This document shows, piece after piece, positions 1-6,633 of a DNA stretch of 9,003 nucleotides. The notes under the pieces are model-generated. The model ran no database searches. It was not told the DNA's origin and saw only the letters and a list, made by a program, of their open reading frames with translations. The DNA comes from Verrucomicrobiaceae bacterium (GTDB lineage Bacteria > Verrucomicrobiota > Verrucomicrobiia > Verrucomicrobiales > Verrucomicrobiaceae), in the NCBI GenBank assembly GCA_021151605.1, contig JAGKWZ010000234.1, positions 1-9,003 of the forward strand, read 5' to 3'. Numbering within the stretch: the first letter of the stretch is position 1; every line of letters starts with the position of its first letter. The position numbers and the translations under genes were made by a program.

Positions 1-453
1 GAGCAGGGTGAGGACGAGCCGGTCGGGTGGGGAAAGCTGGGCGAGCAAGCGGGTGACGATGGCCTTTGCCTCGCGATCTGGTGCGTTGGGAATCTCGGCC
101 TGGCGATGCAGCAGATGGTCGAGCCACTCCGTCTCCCCATCGCTCAGATCGGCCATGCGCCACTCGGGCCGGGCTTTCTCCGCGCGCAGGGCATCGAGAC
201 AGGTGCGGACAGTGAGGCGGCTCACCCAATGCTCGAAGGGAACGCCCGCACGCGGCTGGTAGCTGTCGAGCTTTTGCAGCAGCTTGAGAAAGACCTCCTG
301 CATCAGATCTTCCTCGCTCTCGCGACGTGGCAGATGATTCCGCACCCAGCGCCGGACGAGCGGGTGCAGATGCTCGATGAGCACCTGCGCCGACGACATG
401 TCCCCAGCGCGCACGCGCTGAAGGCAGTCCTGCACATCGAAACTTTCGGTCAT
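1..453 (-). CDS. ECF-type RNA polymerase sigma factor (partial, C-terminus beyond the left edge)
   Basis: Reading the minus strand from ATG at 453 gives 151 codons with no stop to the window edge, so the 3' end is missing. The protein starts MTESFDVQDCLQRVRAGD. Residues about 25-92 look like sigma-70 region 2: a helix with LVRRWVRNHLP, then SEEDLMQEVFLKLLQKLDSYQ (about 46-66), the core-binding DxxQEVFLKL pattern, then FEHWVSRLTVRTCLDALR. A variable linker (about 93-127) follows, and region 4 begins with VTRLLAQLSPPDRLVLTLL (about 133-151), the usual 'L.PxxRxvl.L' opening; the DNA-binding helix-turn-helix is cut off. The family directs RNA polymerase to specific promoters, usually under an anti-sigma factor, which could lie further left. 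An in-frame TAA at 469-471 leaves only GTG 456 as an alternative start. No clear Shine-Dalgarno is seen. Family assignment is firm; regulon and ECF subgroup are unknown. Confidence 0.88.
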   Translation of the reverse strand, partial: MTESFDVQDCLQRVRAGDMSSAQVLIEHLHPLVRRWVRNHLPRRESEEDLMQEVFLKLLQKLDSYQPRAGVPFEHWVSRLTVRTCLDALRAEKARPEWRMADLSDGETEWLDHLLHRQAEIPNAPDREAKAIVTRLLAQLSPPDRLVLTLL

Positions 454-579
454 CACGATGGGCGGAGTTTATGGGGAGGACGAGACACACTGCCAGCCAA
501 ACGCATGGTAAGTGGCCCTGGTAACACGCTTTCTCGGCCGTTGGTCCCATGAATTGACCTTGCGGGCAAGCGGCCTCTG

Positions 580-592
580 CCGGAGTCTCCGG
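580..592. repeat. 13-base palindrome in the divergent intergenic region
   Basis: CCGGAG and CTCCGG flank a single T, giving a perfect 6-bp inverted repeat. It lies in the 156-base gap between the divergent sigma factor gene and the small membrane-protein gene, 18 bases before the latter's start. It could be an operator or a small RNA hairpin near the ribosome binding region. In GC-rich DNA such a short palindrome can arise by chance. No clear sigma70 -35/-10 pair was found in the gap on either strand. Confidence 0.25.
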
Positions 593-609
593 GCCAATCG
601 CCCACTCCC

Positions 610-993
610 ATGCTCAAAAAGAACTGGTATCTCTTCACCCCGCTCGCCCTCGTCGGGCTTCCTGCGCTGATCCTGGCCTATTACATCCTCAGCTTTGGCT
701 ATCCTGTGAACGAGGCCATCGAGGCCACCAGCCACTTTCTCCAATCCAAGACGCGCTATGCCCTGAAGTACTCGGACCGAAACTTCGCACGCATCAAGCC
801 CAACATGAGAGGTGACCAGGTCTTCCAACTGGTCGGCGTGCCCTTCGAGCGCCGTGGCAATGACTCCGAGTGGCTCTACGCTCTGCCCCAGGGCACCACA
901 AACTACTATCACGAGCGCAAAGTCATCTTCATCCGCGACAAGAATAACGTCCCTCTGGTGAAGGAGACCGTGCGCGGCTTCCACGCTGACTGA
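610..993 (+). CDS. small membrane-anchored protein with BamE/SmpA-like segment
   Basis: The 127-residue protein starts MLKKN and has one hydrophobic helix at about residues 7-29 (YLFTPLALVGLPALILAYYI), an uncleaved signal-anchor type segment. That places the remaining ~95 residues outside the cytoplasmic membrane. The soluble part contains FARIKPNMRGDQVFQLVGVP (59-78), followed by a W-Y-x-L-P strand and a HERKVIFI strand. This resembles the BamE/SmpA/OmlA-type fold ('I..GM...qV..llG.P', then beta strands), which serves in outer-membrane assembly or as a periplasmic scaffold. The resemblance is by motif only. There is no cysteine, so it is not a lipoprotein like true BamE. No Shine-Dalgarno is visible before the ATG. 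The stop is 13 bases before rlmN, so the two genes probably share a transcript. The specific function is unknown. Confidence 0.8.
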   Translation: MLKKNWYLFTPLALVGLPALILAYYILSFGYPVNEAIEATSHFLQSKTRYALKYSDRNFARIKPNMRGDQVFQLVGVPFERRGNDSEWLYALPQGTTNYYHERKVIFIRDKNNVPLVKETVRGFHAD

Positions 994-1006
994 TCCCGCA
1001 GGCTCA

Positions 1007-2149
1007 ATGACTCCCCCCATCTCGCCGCCACGCGCCCTGCCATCTCTCCTCGGCCTCAAACCCGAGGAAGTGGCCGAGCTGATGTCCAGCCTGGGAGAGC
1101 CCGCCTTCAGGGCAAAACAGATCATCGAGTGGACCTACGCCAAGCGTGCCCCGACTATCGAGGCCATGTCCAGCCTCTCCAAGCCATTGCGGCAATCCCT
1201 AACCGAGCGCTATGTGACGCGCTGCATGACCATCGCCAAAGTCACTGGCTCTGAGGACACGACGCGGAAGTTTTTGCTCAAGCTCAACGACGGGCGCTAT
1301 GTCGAGACCGTGCTCATCCCCGCGAATCCCGCGCTCTATGGCGGTGATTCCGACCGCCGCACGCTCTGCGTCTCCAGCCAGGTCGGCTGCGCCTATGACT
1401 GCAAATTTTGCGCCAGCGGCCTCGCGGGCTTCACCCGCAATCTCACGGCGGCGGAGATCGTCGAGCAGATCGTGCAGGTCGAGGCTTATGCCGGTGAGCG
1501 CGTGGACAATCTCGTCTTTATGGGCATGGGCGAGCCGCTGGCGAACTACTCCAACCTGACCAAGGCCATCGAGATCCTGAATGCCGAATGGGGCATCGGC
1601 ATCGGTGCGCGGCACATGACCGTGAGCACCAGCGGCCTCGCGCCGCAGATCCGCAAGCTCGCGGACTTTCCGATGCAGATCCGCCTCGCCATCTCCCTGC
1701 ATGGCGCCAGCGACGAAGTCCGCAGCCGCATCATGCCGGTGAATCAAAAGCACAACCTCGCCGAGTTGTTCGACGCGCTGCAATACTGGCGCTCCAAGCG
1801 CAAGCAGCACATCACGCTCGAGTACATCCTCATCAAAGATGTGAATGACATGATCGCCCAGGCGCATCTCCTGGCCAAGCGGGCACGATCCATCCACGCC
1901 AAGGTCAATCTCATCCCCTACAACACCGTCGATGGGCTCGCCTGGGAACGCCCGAGCGAAGCCCAGCAGGACGCTTTCCACGCCGTGCTCACCGCCGCCG
2001 GAGTCACCGCAACCCTGCGTCGGGAGAAAGGTCACGACATCGCCGCCGCCTGCGGACAACTCCGTCTAAAACAGGAAACCGCCGAAGGCATCATTGAGTC
2101 CCCCATTCCTGAAAAGCGAATCACGATCGGCGCGGGCGCAGCGGCCTAG
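1007..2149 (+). CDS. rlmN: 23S rRNA (adenine(2503)-C(2))-methyltransferase RlmN
   Basis: This radical-SAM enzyme of the RlmN/Cfr family methylates C2 of A2503 in 23S rRNA, and in some bacteria A37 of tRNAs, in the cytoplasm. At 380 residues it has the family's usual length. The N-terminal helical domain (about 10-80) includes EPAFRAKQIIEWTYAKR, the typical 'FRa.QI..W.y' signature. The [4Fe-4S]-binding CxxxCxxC motif is C128-AYD-C132-KF-C135. Two further cysteines used in the methyl-transfer mechanism are present: C121 in TLCVSSQVGC and C349 in AACGQL. Other family motifs are GMGEPLANY (173-181), SLHG (230-233) and NLIPYN (301-306). All catalytic residues are in place. Start ATG 1007 gives an N-terminus of normal length with a weak GCAGG upstream. 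It follows the membrane-protein gene by 13 bases. It is RlmN rather than Cfr on overall similarity and housekeeping context. Confidence 0.96.
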   Translation: MTPPISPPRALPSLLGLKPEEVAELMSSLGEPAFRAKQIIEWTYAKRAPTIEAMSSLSKPLRQSLTERYVTRCMTIAKVTGSEDTTRKFLLKLNDGRYVETVLIPANPALYGGDSDRRTLCVSSQVGCAYDCKFCASGLAGFTRNLTAAEIVEQIVQVEAYAGERVDNLVFMGMGEPLANYSNLTKAIEILNAEWGIGIGARHMTVSTSGLAPQIRKLADFPMQIRLAISLHGASDEVRSRIMPVNQKHNLAELFDALQYWRSKRKQHITLEYILIKDVNDMIAQAHLLAKRARSIHAKVNLIPYNTVDGLAWERPSEAQQDAFHAVLTAAGVTATLRREKGHDIAAACGQLRLKQETAEGIIESPIPEKRITIGAGAAA

Positions 2150-2155
2150 CCAGAG

Positions 2156-2178
2156 TCTTCAAAGAATCATCTTGAAGA
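2156..2178 (+). terminator. weak inverted repeat after rlmN, possible terminator
   Basis: TCTTCAA (2156-2162) and TTGAAGA (2172-2178) form a perfect 7-bp stem with a 9-base loop, starting 7 bases after the rlmN stop. The stem is AT-rich and no T-run follows, so it is a poor intrinsic terminator. It may be a processing or stabilising hairpin, or chance. No better candidate is seen before the next gene. Confidence 0.25.
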
Positions 2179-2318
2179 ATTGAGGGGCCCGAGGGACGAA
2201 AACCGCTGCCTAGATTAGTTTGTAAATTAGCTTTAACATCATTGGTGGTACCAACGTTTGGAAACCTCCGATAGCCAGCCCCGAAACCTCAAGTTGTCGA
2301 ATTCTCTCAATAATTGTA

Positions 2319-2347
2319 TTGTCATAGTATTCTCAATCTTAGATAAT
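2319..2347 (+). promoter_or_regulatory. sigma70-type promoter for the Ig-domain protein gene
   Basis: TTGTCA (2319-2324) and GATAAT (2342-2347) are separated by exactly 17 bases. Each differs from the consensus hexamers TTGACA and TATAAT at one position. The surrounding spacer is AT-rich, unlike the coding DNA to the left. Transcription would start near 2354, leaving a leader of about 20 bases before the ATG at 2374. That leader (AATCAAAAAACCCTCCTC) has no purine-rich Shine-Dalgarno. Confidence 0.6.
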
Positions 2348-2373
2348 CGATCCGAAATCAAAAAACCCTCCTC

Positions 2374-5300
2374 ATGAAGACATTTGGTCCAAAAAGAGCA
2401 TTTGCATTGCTCGCAGCCCTGTTGCTCCAAGCCACAATCGCGATCGGAGCGGTTAATATTACAGTCCAGCCAGATGCAGTGACATCTGTTGCTGATGGCG
2501 CAAAAATAACATTAACCGTCACGGCTACTTCAACGAATACGGCTGCGACATTTTCTTATCAATGGTTTAAGCTTAATGGGGCTGTTTATGATTTCTTCGG
2601 GACGGCATCGTCCAAAAACACCTTAGTCTTTGCCAGCGCCAAAACGACCGATGCAGGAACTTATAAGGTAGTTGTCACAGAAAATGGAACAAGTGACACC
2701 AAAGAATCAGACCCAGCACAAATCATCGTCAATATGCGTCCGAAGATCACGGTACATCCAGTGTCACCTCCAAGTGCGATACGTGAAGGACTGTCAGCTA
2801 GTTTTTCTGTTAGCTTGGATGCGACTGGGGCCACGCCCTTTTCTTACACATGGCAAAAGAAGGTTGGGGCAACTTATGTGACTGTTGGCACTCCCGTATC
2901 AAAACCCGATTTAACTGATACTCTGAATCTAACCAACCTCCAGCTGGCAGATGCTGGCACTTACCGTGTGAGTGTTACCAACCTCTCTGGAATTATTGTG
3001 AATAGCAGGGATGCCATTCTCAAAGTCAACTCGAGACCAGTCATTCTGACACCGCATAGTACAACCGTCAGGAATACCTTCGGCACTACCAGCACACTAA
3101 GAGTTGTTGCAGGTGGAAATGCTCCATTCACCTATAGGTGGCTGAAGAACGATGTGGTAATTCCGAAAACAAATTCAGCAACCCTGGTGATCAAGGGAAC
3201 TGATAACACCGCTGCTGGAGTTGCTGAAGGTCCAGGCAATTACAAAGTTCAGATCGTCAACGCCTTTACTCCAAATGTCCCCCTCTCAGGAGATCTGTTT
3301 GTGGGAAGTACAATTACTGAAAGTGCTCAACCTGCGGTCGTTGAAGTCATACACAGGCCAAAGATTTTGACGCAGCCTGTAAAGGCTACAATCGACATCA
3401 CGGCGGCTGCGGCAAATCCGAGTTTGAGTGTAGTGATGGACACGTTTGGTCCGGGTGGAAATGAGGGGACCCTCCAGTATCAGTGGCAGAAAGACGGTAA
3501 AAATATCGCAGATACGCCAAACCGTCTTGGCACCAACTCTGCGACACTCTCCTTCTCTCCAATTTCCTGGAATGACCGGGGAAGTTACCGAGTGGTCGTC
3601 AAAAATGAAGTTGGAACCATCACAAGTGCCACGGCTTTAGTGACGGTCATCTCGCCACCGATCATTATTTCTCAGCCGGTAGGTCCTTTGTTTGGTGCTA
3701 CTGGCGGAACCATTCAAATGGGCGTCGTTGCTGGCGGGACTACACCGCTGACTTATGCCTGGAAATTTCGCCCAGCAGGCCAGGCTTTATTCAATGATAA
3801 GGCAGTGGGGACAAGTCCCACTCTCACGCTATCAAGGCTCACGAGTGCCATGGTAGGCGAGTATCAGTGCACAATCTCCAACACGTTAAAGTCACCATCT
3901 GTTAGCAGTAGCGTGCAAACTAATTTGATCTACCTCCAGGTGGATGATGCGCCCAAGATTACTCAGCAGACAACAGTTCTGCCTTATAATGCCACGCCAG
4001 GTTTGGTAGCGACTCCAAAGATCCCGGCAGGACAAAAGCTGCATCTCAAGGTGGTGTCGTCGGGGACGAACCGTCCCGCTGATGTTCCTGCCACCCCTCC
4101 TGCTCCAGTCGTTCCAGCCAACCCATTGAGGTACCAATGGCTTAAAAATAACCTGCCGATTCCTGGGCAGAATGCAGCAGAACTGATTATTGATCCTGCT
4201 CAAATTGCAGACACGGGGAAATACAACTGCATCGTCCAGAACTTTAGTGGTAAAGTCACAAGCACTGCGCTGACCATCACCGTCAGCGGGCCTCCAGTCG
4301 TTATCGGGCAGCCAGTGGCACCTACCGGAATTGAGGAATCCACGATTGAAACAACAGTTTCCGTTACTGGGTCTCCGACAATTAAGTACAAGTGGCAGAA
4401 GCAAGTGCCGATACCGGGAGGGACTGCTTGGCAGGACGTTCCAGGCAAAACGCTCGCTAAATTGTCCTTGCCAGTTGCCAAACTTAGTGACGGAGGCACC
4501 TATAAATGCGTGATCACCAACGACTTTGGATCGACTGAGTCGAACACGGTGCTGGTGACCGTGACGCCGATCCCTTCTCCAACCATCGGCCCGGTTACAG
4601 GCCAGTCTTTATTTGAGTTTTATCCAACCGTTGCCCGTGCTGGTGAAAAAGTCCGAATTTTTGGTCAAAACCTAAATTATACCAAGAAAGTACTATTCGG
4701 AGGACAGGAGGCCACTTTTGTGATCGAATCAAACAATGCCGTCCTTGCCACAGTGCCTGGTTCTGCGCCCGAAACAGATACAGCCATTGAAGTGCGCACT
4801 GTTAATCCAGTGCCTACATTCACCACTGGTCTATTTAGAAGGACTGTCGTCTATGAAAATGGCTACAACTTCAACCTCGCATCCACGAGACTGGATGCCA
4901 CCATTCTGACAACTTCGCCGACGATTCAGACCCGGCTCATCGTGCCGGGTAGCAACTTGGATATCCCTTCAGTTTATTACCTAATGAGGCTAAAGAATCC
5001 ATCGGCATTTACGGTTTATATTTCTGGCATACCATCCGAAGGTAAAGTGGCGAGCCTCGAGATTTCAATTTTTCGTCAATCTGCCGCGAGCCCGGCTACC
5101 ACTTTTGCTGGCCCGGATGGAGTCGTCAGGTTCCCGAATACGCCAAATGTAATCACGCCGATTTTAACGGTCGGGGCGCACCAAATTAGTTCAGCTACGA
5201 CTACTGCGAATGAATATGTTCTTATCCGAATAGCTGGCGGCTGGATCTTTTCCGGCTCAAATTGGACGTTTTATGGTCCGTTTCAGCTTAGACTTACCGC

Positions 5301-5922
5301 CACGCCCACAACAATCCTTTCAAAACAGTCTGCGCAGTCTCTGGAAATTGCGCAAGTCGGCGGTGTGAAGGTGGCGGACCCTGGAAAGGCGAACTCTACA
5401 GAGGCAGTCGGCGCTTCGACACCTGTTCGCTTTGGTGGGGATGAATCGGCTAATTCCGGTCCAGTCGTCATGTGGCATGATGCAGAAGGGCAAGCGCTTT
5501 CCTCAAGTCAGGTAGTCTCCAGCTTTACCATGAGTCTGGAGTCAGGGAAGGAGAATGGAGATGATCAGTTTAGTTGGCAGGTAAATGGGGCAGATGGGAA
5601 GTCCCTCTTAGCCCTTTGGGTTGACAGTGCCACTGGACGGATCTCTTCGGTTGAACCTGATGGAACCGTTCATGAGTCTGCTCAGCATATCACCCCTGAT
5701 GGCGGGGCTCACCGCTTCGAAATCGCAGTCAATCAGCAGGCTGGAACTTGGATCGTCTATATGGATGGAGTTCCGCTGACAGAAGAGAGCATTCCATTGC
5801 CTGCGGGTTCGCGATTCTCGGAAATTTCGACGGTTTGGGACCTAGGACTTGATGGTCAATCCAGTGGTGCCTCGGTTATATTTGATGATTTCCGTGTCGA
5901 GGCAGAGGTGCCAGCCAAATAG
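2374..5922 (+). CDS. large secreted Ig-like repeat protein with IPT/TIG and lectin-like C-terminal domain
   Basis: The 1182-residue protein has a signal peptide (MKTFGPKR, then FALLAALLLQATIAIGA, likely cut after A26). Seven Ig-like domains follow at about 27-120, 121-219, 220-327, 328-427, 428-523, 524-638 and 639-734. Most open with (R/P)P-x-I-x-x-(Q/H)P, carry a Y-x-W core (YQW, YTW, YRW, YAW, YKW) and end with a D-x-G-x-Y motif such as DAGTYKVVVT. An IPT/TIG domain (about 735-827: ARAGEKVRIFGQNL, VLFGGQEATF, VLATVPG) is next. Residues about 828-985 are an unassigned beta-rich segment, possibly PPC-like. Residues about 1029-1182 look like a LamG/concanavalin-type jellyroll ending FDDFRVEAEVPAK. 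Such arrays act as extracellular stalks or adhesins; ligand and partner are unknown. There is no C-terminal transmembrane or PEP-CTERM-like tag. It is monocistronic, with its own promoter and terminator. GC is well below that of rlmN. Confidence 0.9.
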   Translation: MKTFGPKRAFALLAALLLQATIAIGAVNITVQPDAVTSVADGAKITLTVTATSTNTAATFSYQWFKLNGAVYDFFGTASSKNTLVFASAKTTDAGTYKVVVTENGTSDTKESDPAQIIVNMRPKITVHPVSPPSAIREGLSASFSVSLDATGATPFSYTWQKKVGATYVTVGTPVSKPDLTDTLNLTNLQLADAGTYRVSVTNLSGIIVNSRDAILKVNSRPVILTPHSTTVRNTFGTTSTLRVVAGGNAPFTYRWLKNDVVIPKTNSATLVIKGTDNTAAGVAEGPGNYKVQIVNAFTPNVPLSGDLFVGSTITESAQPAVVEVIHRPKILTQPVKATIDITAAAANPSLSVVMDTFGPGGNEGTLQYQWQKDGKNIADTPNRLGTNSATLSFSPISWNDRGSYRVVVKNEVGTITSATALVTVISPPIIISQPVGPLFGATGGTIQMGVVAGGTTPLTYAWKFRPAGQALFNDKAVGTSPTLTLSRLTSAMVGEYQCTISNTLKSPSVSSSVQTNLIYLQVDDAPKITQQTTVLPYNATPGLVATPKIPAGQKLHLKVVSSGTNRPADVPATPPAPVVPANPLRYQWLKNNLPIPGQNAAELIIDPAQIADTGKYNCIVQNFSGKVTSTALTITVSGPPVVIGQPVAPTGIEESTIETTVSVTGSPTIKYKWQKQVPIPGGTAWQDVPGKTLAKLSLPVAKLSDGGTYKCVITNDFGSTESNTVLVTVTPIPSPTIGPVTGQSLFEFYPTVARAGEKVRIFGQNLNYTKKVLFGGQEATFVIESNNAVLATVPGSAPETDTAIEVRTVNPVPTFTTGLFRRTVVYENGYNFNLASTRLDATILTTSPTIQTRLIVPGSNLDIPSVYYLMRLKNPSAFTVYISGIPSEGKVASLEISIFRQSAASPATTFAGPDGVVRFPNTPNVITPILTVGAHQISSATTTANEYVLIRIAGGWIFSGSNWTFYGPFQLRLTATPTTILSKQSAQSLEIAQVGGVKVADPGKANSTEAVGASTPVRFGGDESANSGPVVMWHDAEGQALSSSQVVSSFTMSLESGKENGDDQFSWQVNGADGKSLLALWVDSATGRISSVEPDGTVHESAQHITPDGGAHRFEIAVNQQAGTWIVYMDGVPLTEESIPLPAGSRFSEISTVWDLGLDGQSSGASVIFDDFRVEAEVPAK

Positions 5923-5941
5923 CGAGAATACTTAAATTACC

Positions 5942-5979
5942 AAAGCCGTTTGCACCATGACTGTGCAGACGGCTTTTTT
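5942..5979 (+). terminator. strong intrinsic terminator
   Basis: AAAGCCGTTTGCAC (5942-5955) pairs with GTGCAGACGGCTTT (5963-5976) over 14 bp with one G-U wobble, around a 7-base loop (CATGACT). The right arm runs into a six-T tract (5974-5979). It starts 19 bases after the stop of the Ig-repeat gene, so it should end that transcript. The minus strand lacks a comparable T-run after the stem, so it works in one direction. Confidence 0.93.
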
Positions 5980-6012
5980 CATGTTGGGAATCCTTTGCCG
6001 CTGGGAAGTTGC

Positions 6013-6543
6013 GTGCTCTTCAAACGCGTGTCAGATAGAAGGGTGTTTAATCGCGTTCTTTTTTACTTCCTGGCTCTGACTTTGATCAACTCCTGCGGCC
6101 CAGTTGACCGTGAAGGGAGACTTTTGGCGGACTATGAAACAGCTGGCACTGAGGCGCTTGTGAGGGAGATTATTCGCACTTTGCCAGACTTGAATCCTGG
6201 AGTTCAGAAAAGCTATTCGATTACTCTTGGCGAAATAGTCCGTGGCCGAGATTATACTTCGGCAAGTGTGCCCTTTTTGAAGCGTTTTGGTGACCTGAAA
6301 CTGCGCCTTATTAGCGCCAGTGTGCTTAGCACGGCTCCACCAGATAACACCGCTATTGACCCTGACTTCCGCGTGCCTGTCTTTGTCATCCAAGTGAGGT
6401 CGATGAAACAGATAAGTGGGGATACCTGGGAATATGAGGCCGCTTGGTCCTACAAAAAGCAATTCCAACGCCGTTTGTGGAAGGTTATCAGCAAGAATGG
6501 CGACTGGAAGGTTGAAGCTGGCACGGAGATTGAAGTGAAATAG
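6013..6543 (+). CDS. putative lipoprotein of unknown family
   Basis: The frame stays open back to TTG 5950, but that region is the terminator hairpin, so translation must begin later. In-frame choices are GTG 6013 (GGGAAG four bases upstream), GTG 6028 (no Shine-Dalgarno) and GTG 6043 (AGAAGG directly abutting). I chose 6013, giving 176 residues starting (M)LFKRVSDRRVFNR. GTG 6043 would give a more compact signal peptide. A hydrophobic stretch VLFYFLALTLI precedes INSC, read as a type II signal peptide with an imperfect lipobox (N at -2); the cysteine would be lipidated and the rest anchored at the membrane. The mature part begins GPVDREGRLLADYETAGTEALV. It ends with WEYEAAWSYKKQFQRRLWKVISKNGDWKVEAGTEIEV, alternating strands as in small periplasmic domains. 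I recognise no family. It lies 90 bases before the ceramidase-esterase gene with no terminator seen between them. Confidence 0.72.
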   Translation: MLFKRVSDRRVFNRVLFYFLALTLINSCGPVDREGRLLADYETAGTEALVREIIRTLPDLNPGVQKSYSITLGEIVRGRDYTSASVPFLKRFGDLKLRLISASVLSTAPPDNTAIDPDFRVPVFVIQVRSMKQISGDTWEYEAAWSYKKQFQRRLWKVISKNGDWKVEAGTEIEVK

Positions 6544-6633
6544 TGATCTGCCTTCCCACTTCGAGTGTACGAGTTTGTGGAGTGAGCTGGATTTCAGCGG
6601 TAAGCCTTAGGGTGAGTATGCCGTAGGTTTGAG

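Noticed and set aside
106..552. Plus-strand open frame of 148 codons
   Set aside because: It lies antisense to the sigma factor gene, whose protein has clear region 2 motifs; the plus-strand translation has no recognisable features.
1199..2059. Minus-strand open frame of 286 codons
   Set aside because: It is an antisense shadow of rlmN, a common effect in GC-rich coding DNA; rlmN has all its catalytic motifs.
2242..2261. Overlapping short inverted repeats TTGGT/ACCAA and CCAA/TTGG, resembling alternative hairpins of a leader regulator
   Set aside because: Stems of 4-5 bp are too short to claim, and they lie upstream of the predicted transcription start, so they would not be in the RNA.
2374..5922. 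Ig repeats considered as a DNA-level tandem repeat array
   Set aside because: The repeats are similar in protein motifs only; the nucleotide sequences are well diverged, with no recent duplication visible.
5950..6012. Upstream extension of the lipoprotein frame starting at TTG 5950
   Set aside because: The first part is the terminator hairpin and T-tract, and the extension would put about 20 non-signal residues before the signal peptide.
6031..6468. Minus-strand open frame of 145 codons
   Set aside because: It is antisense to the putative lipoprotein gene, which has a plausible signal peptide; the minus-strand product has no domain or start-site support.
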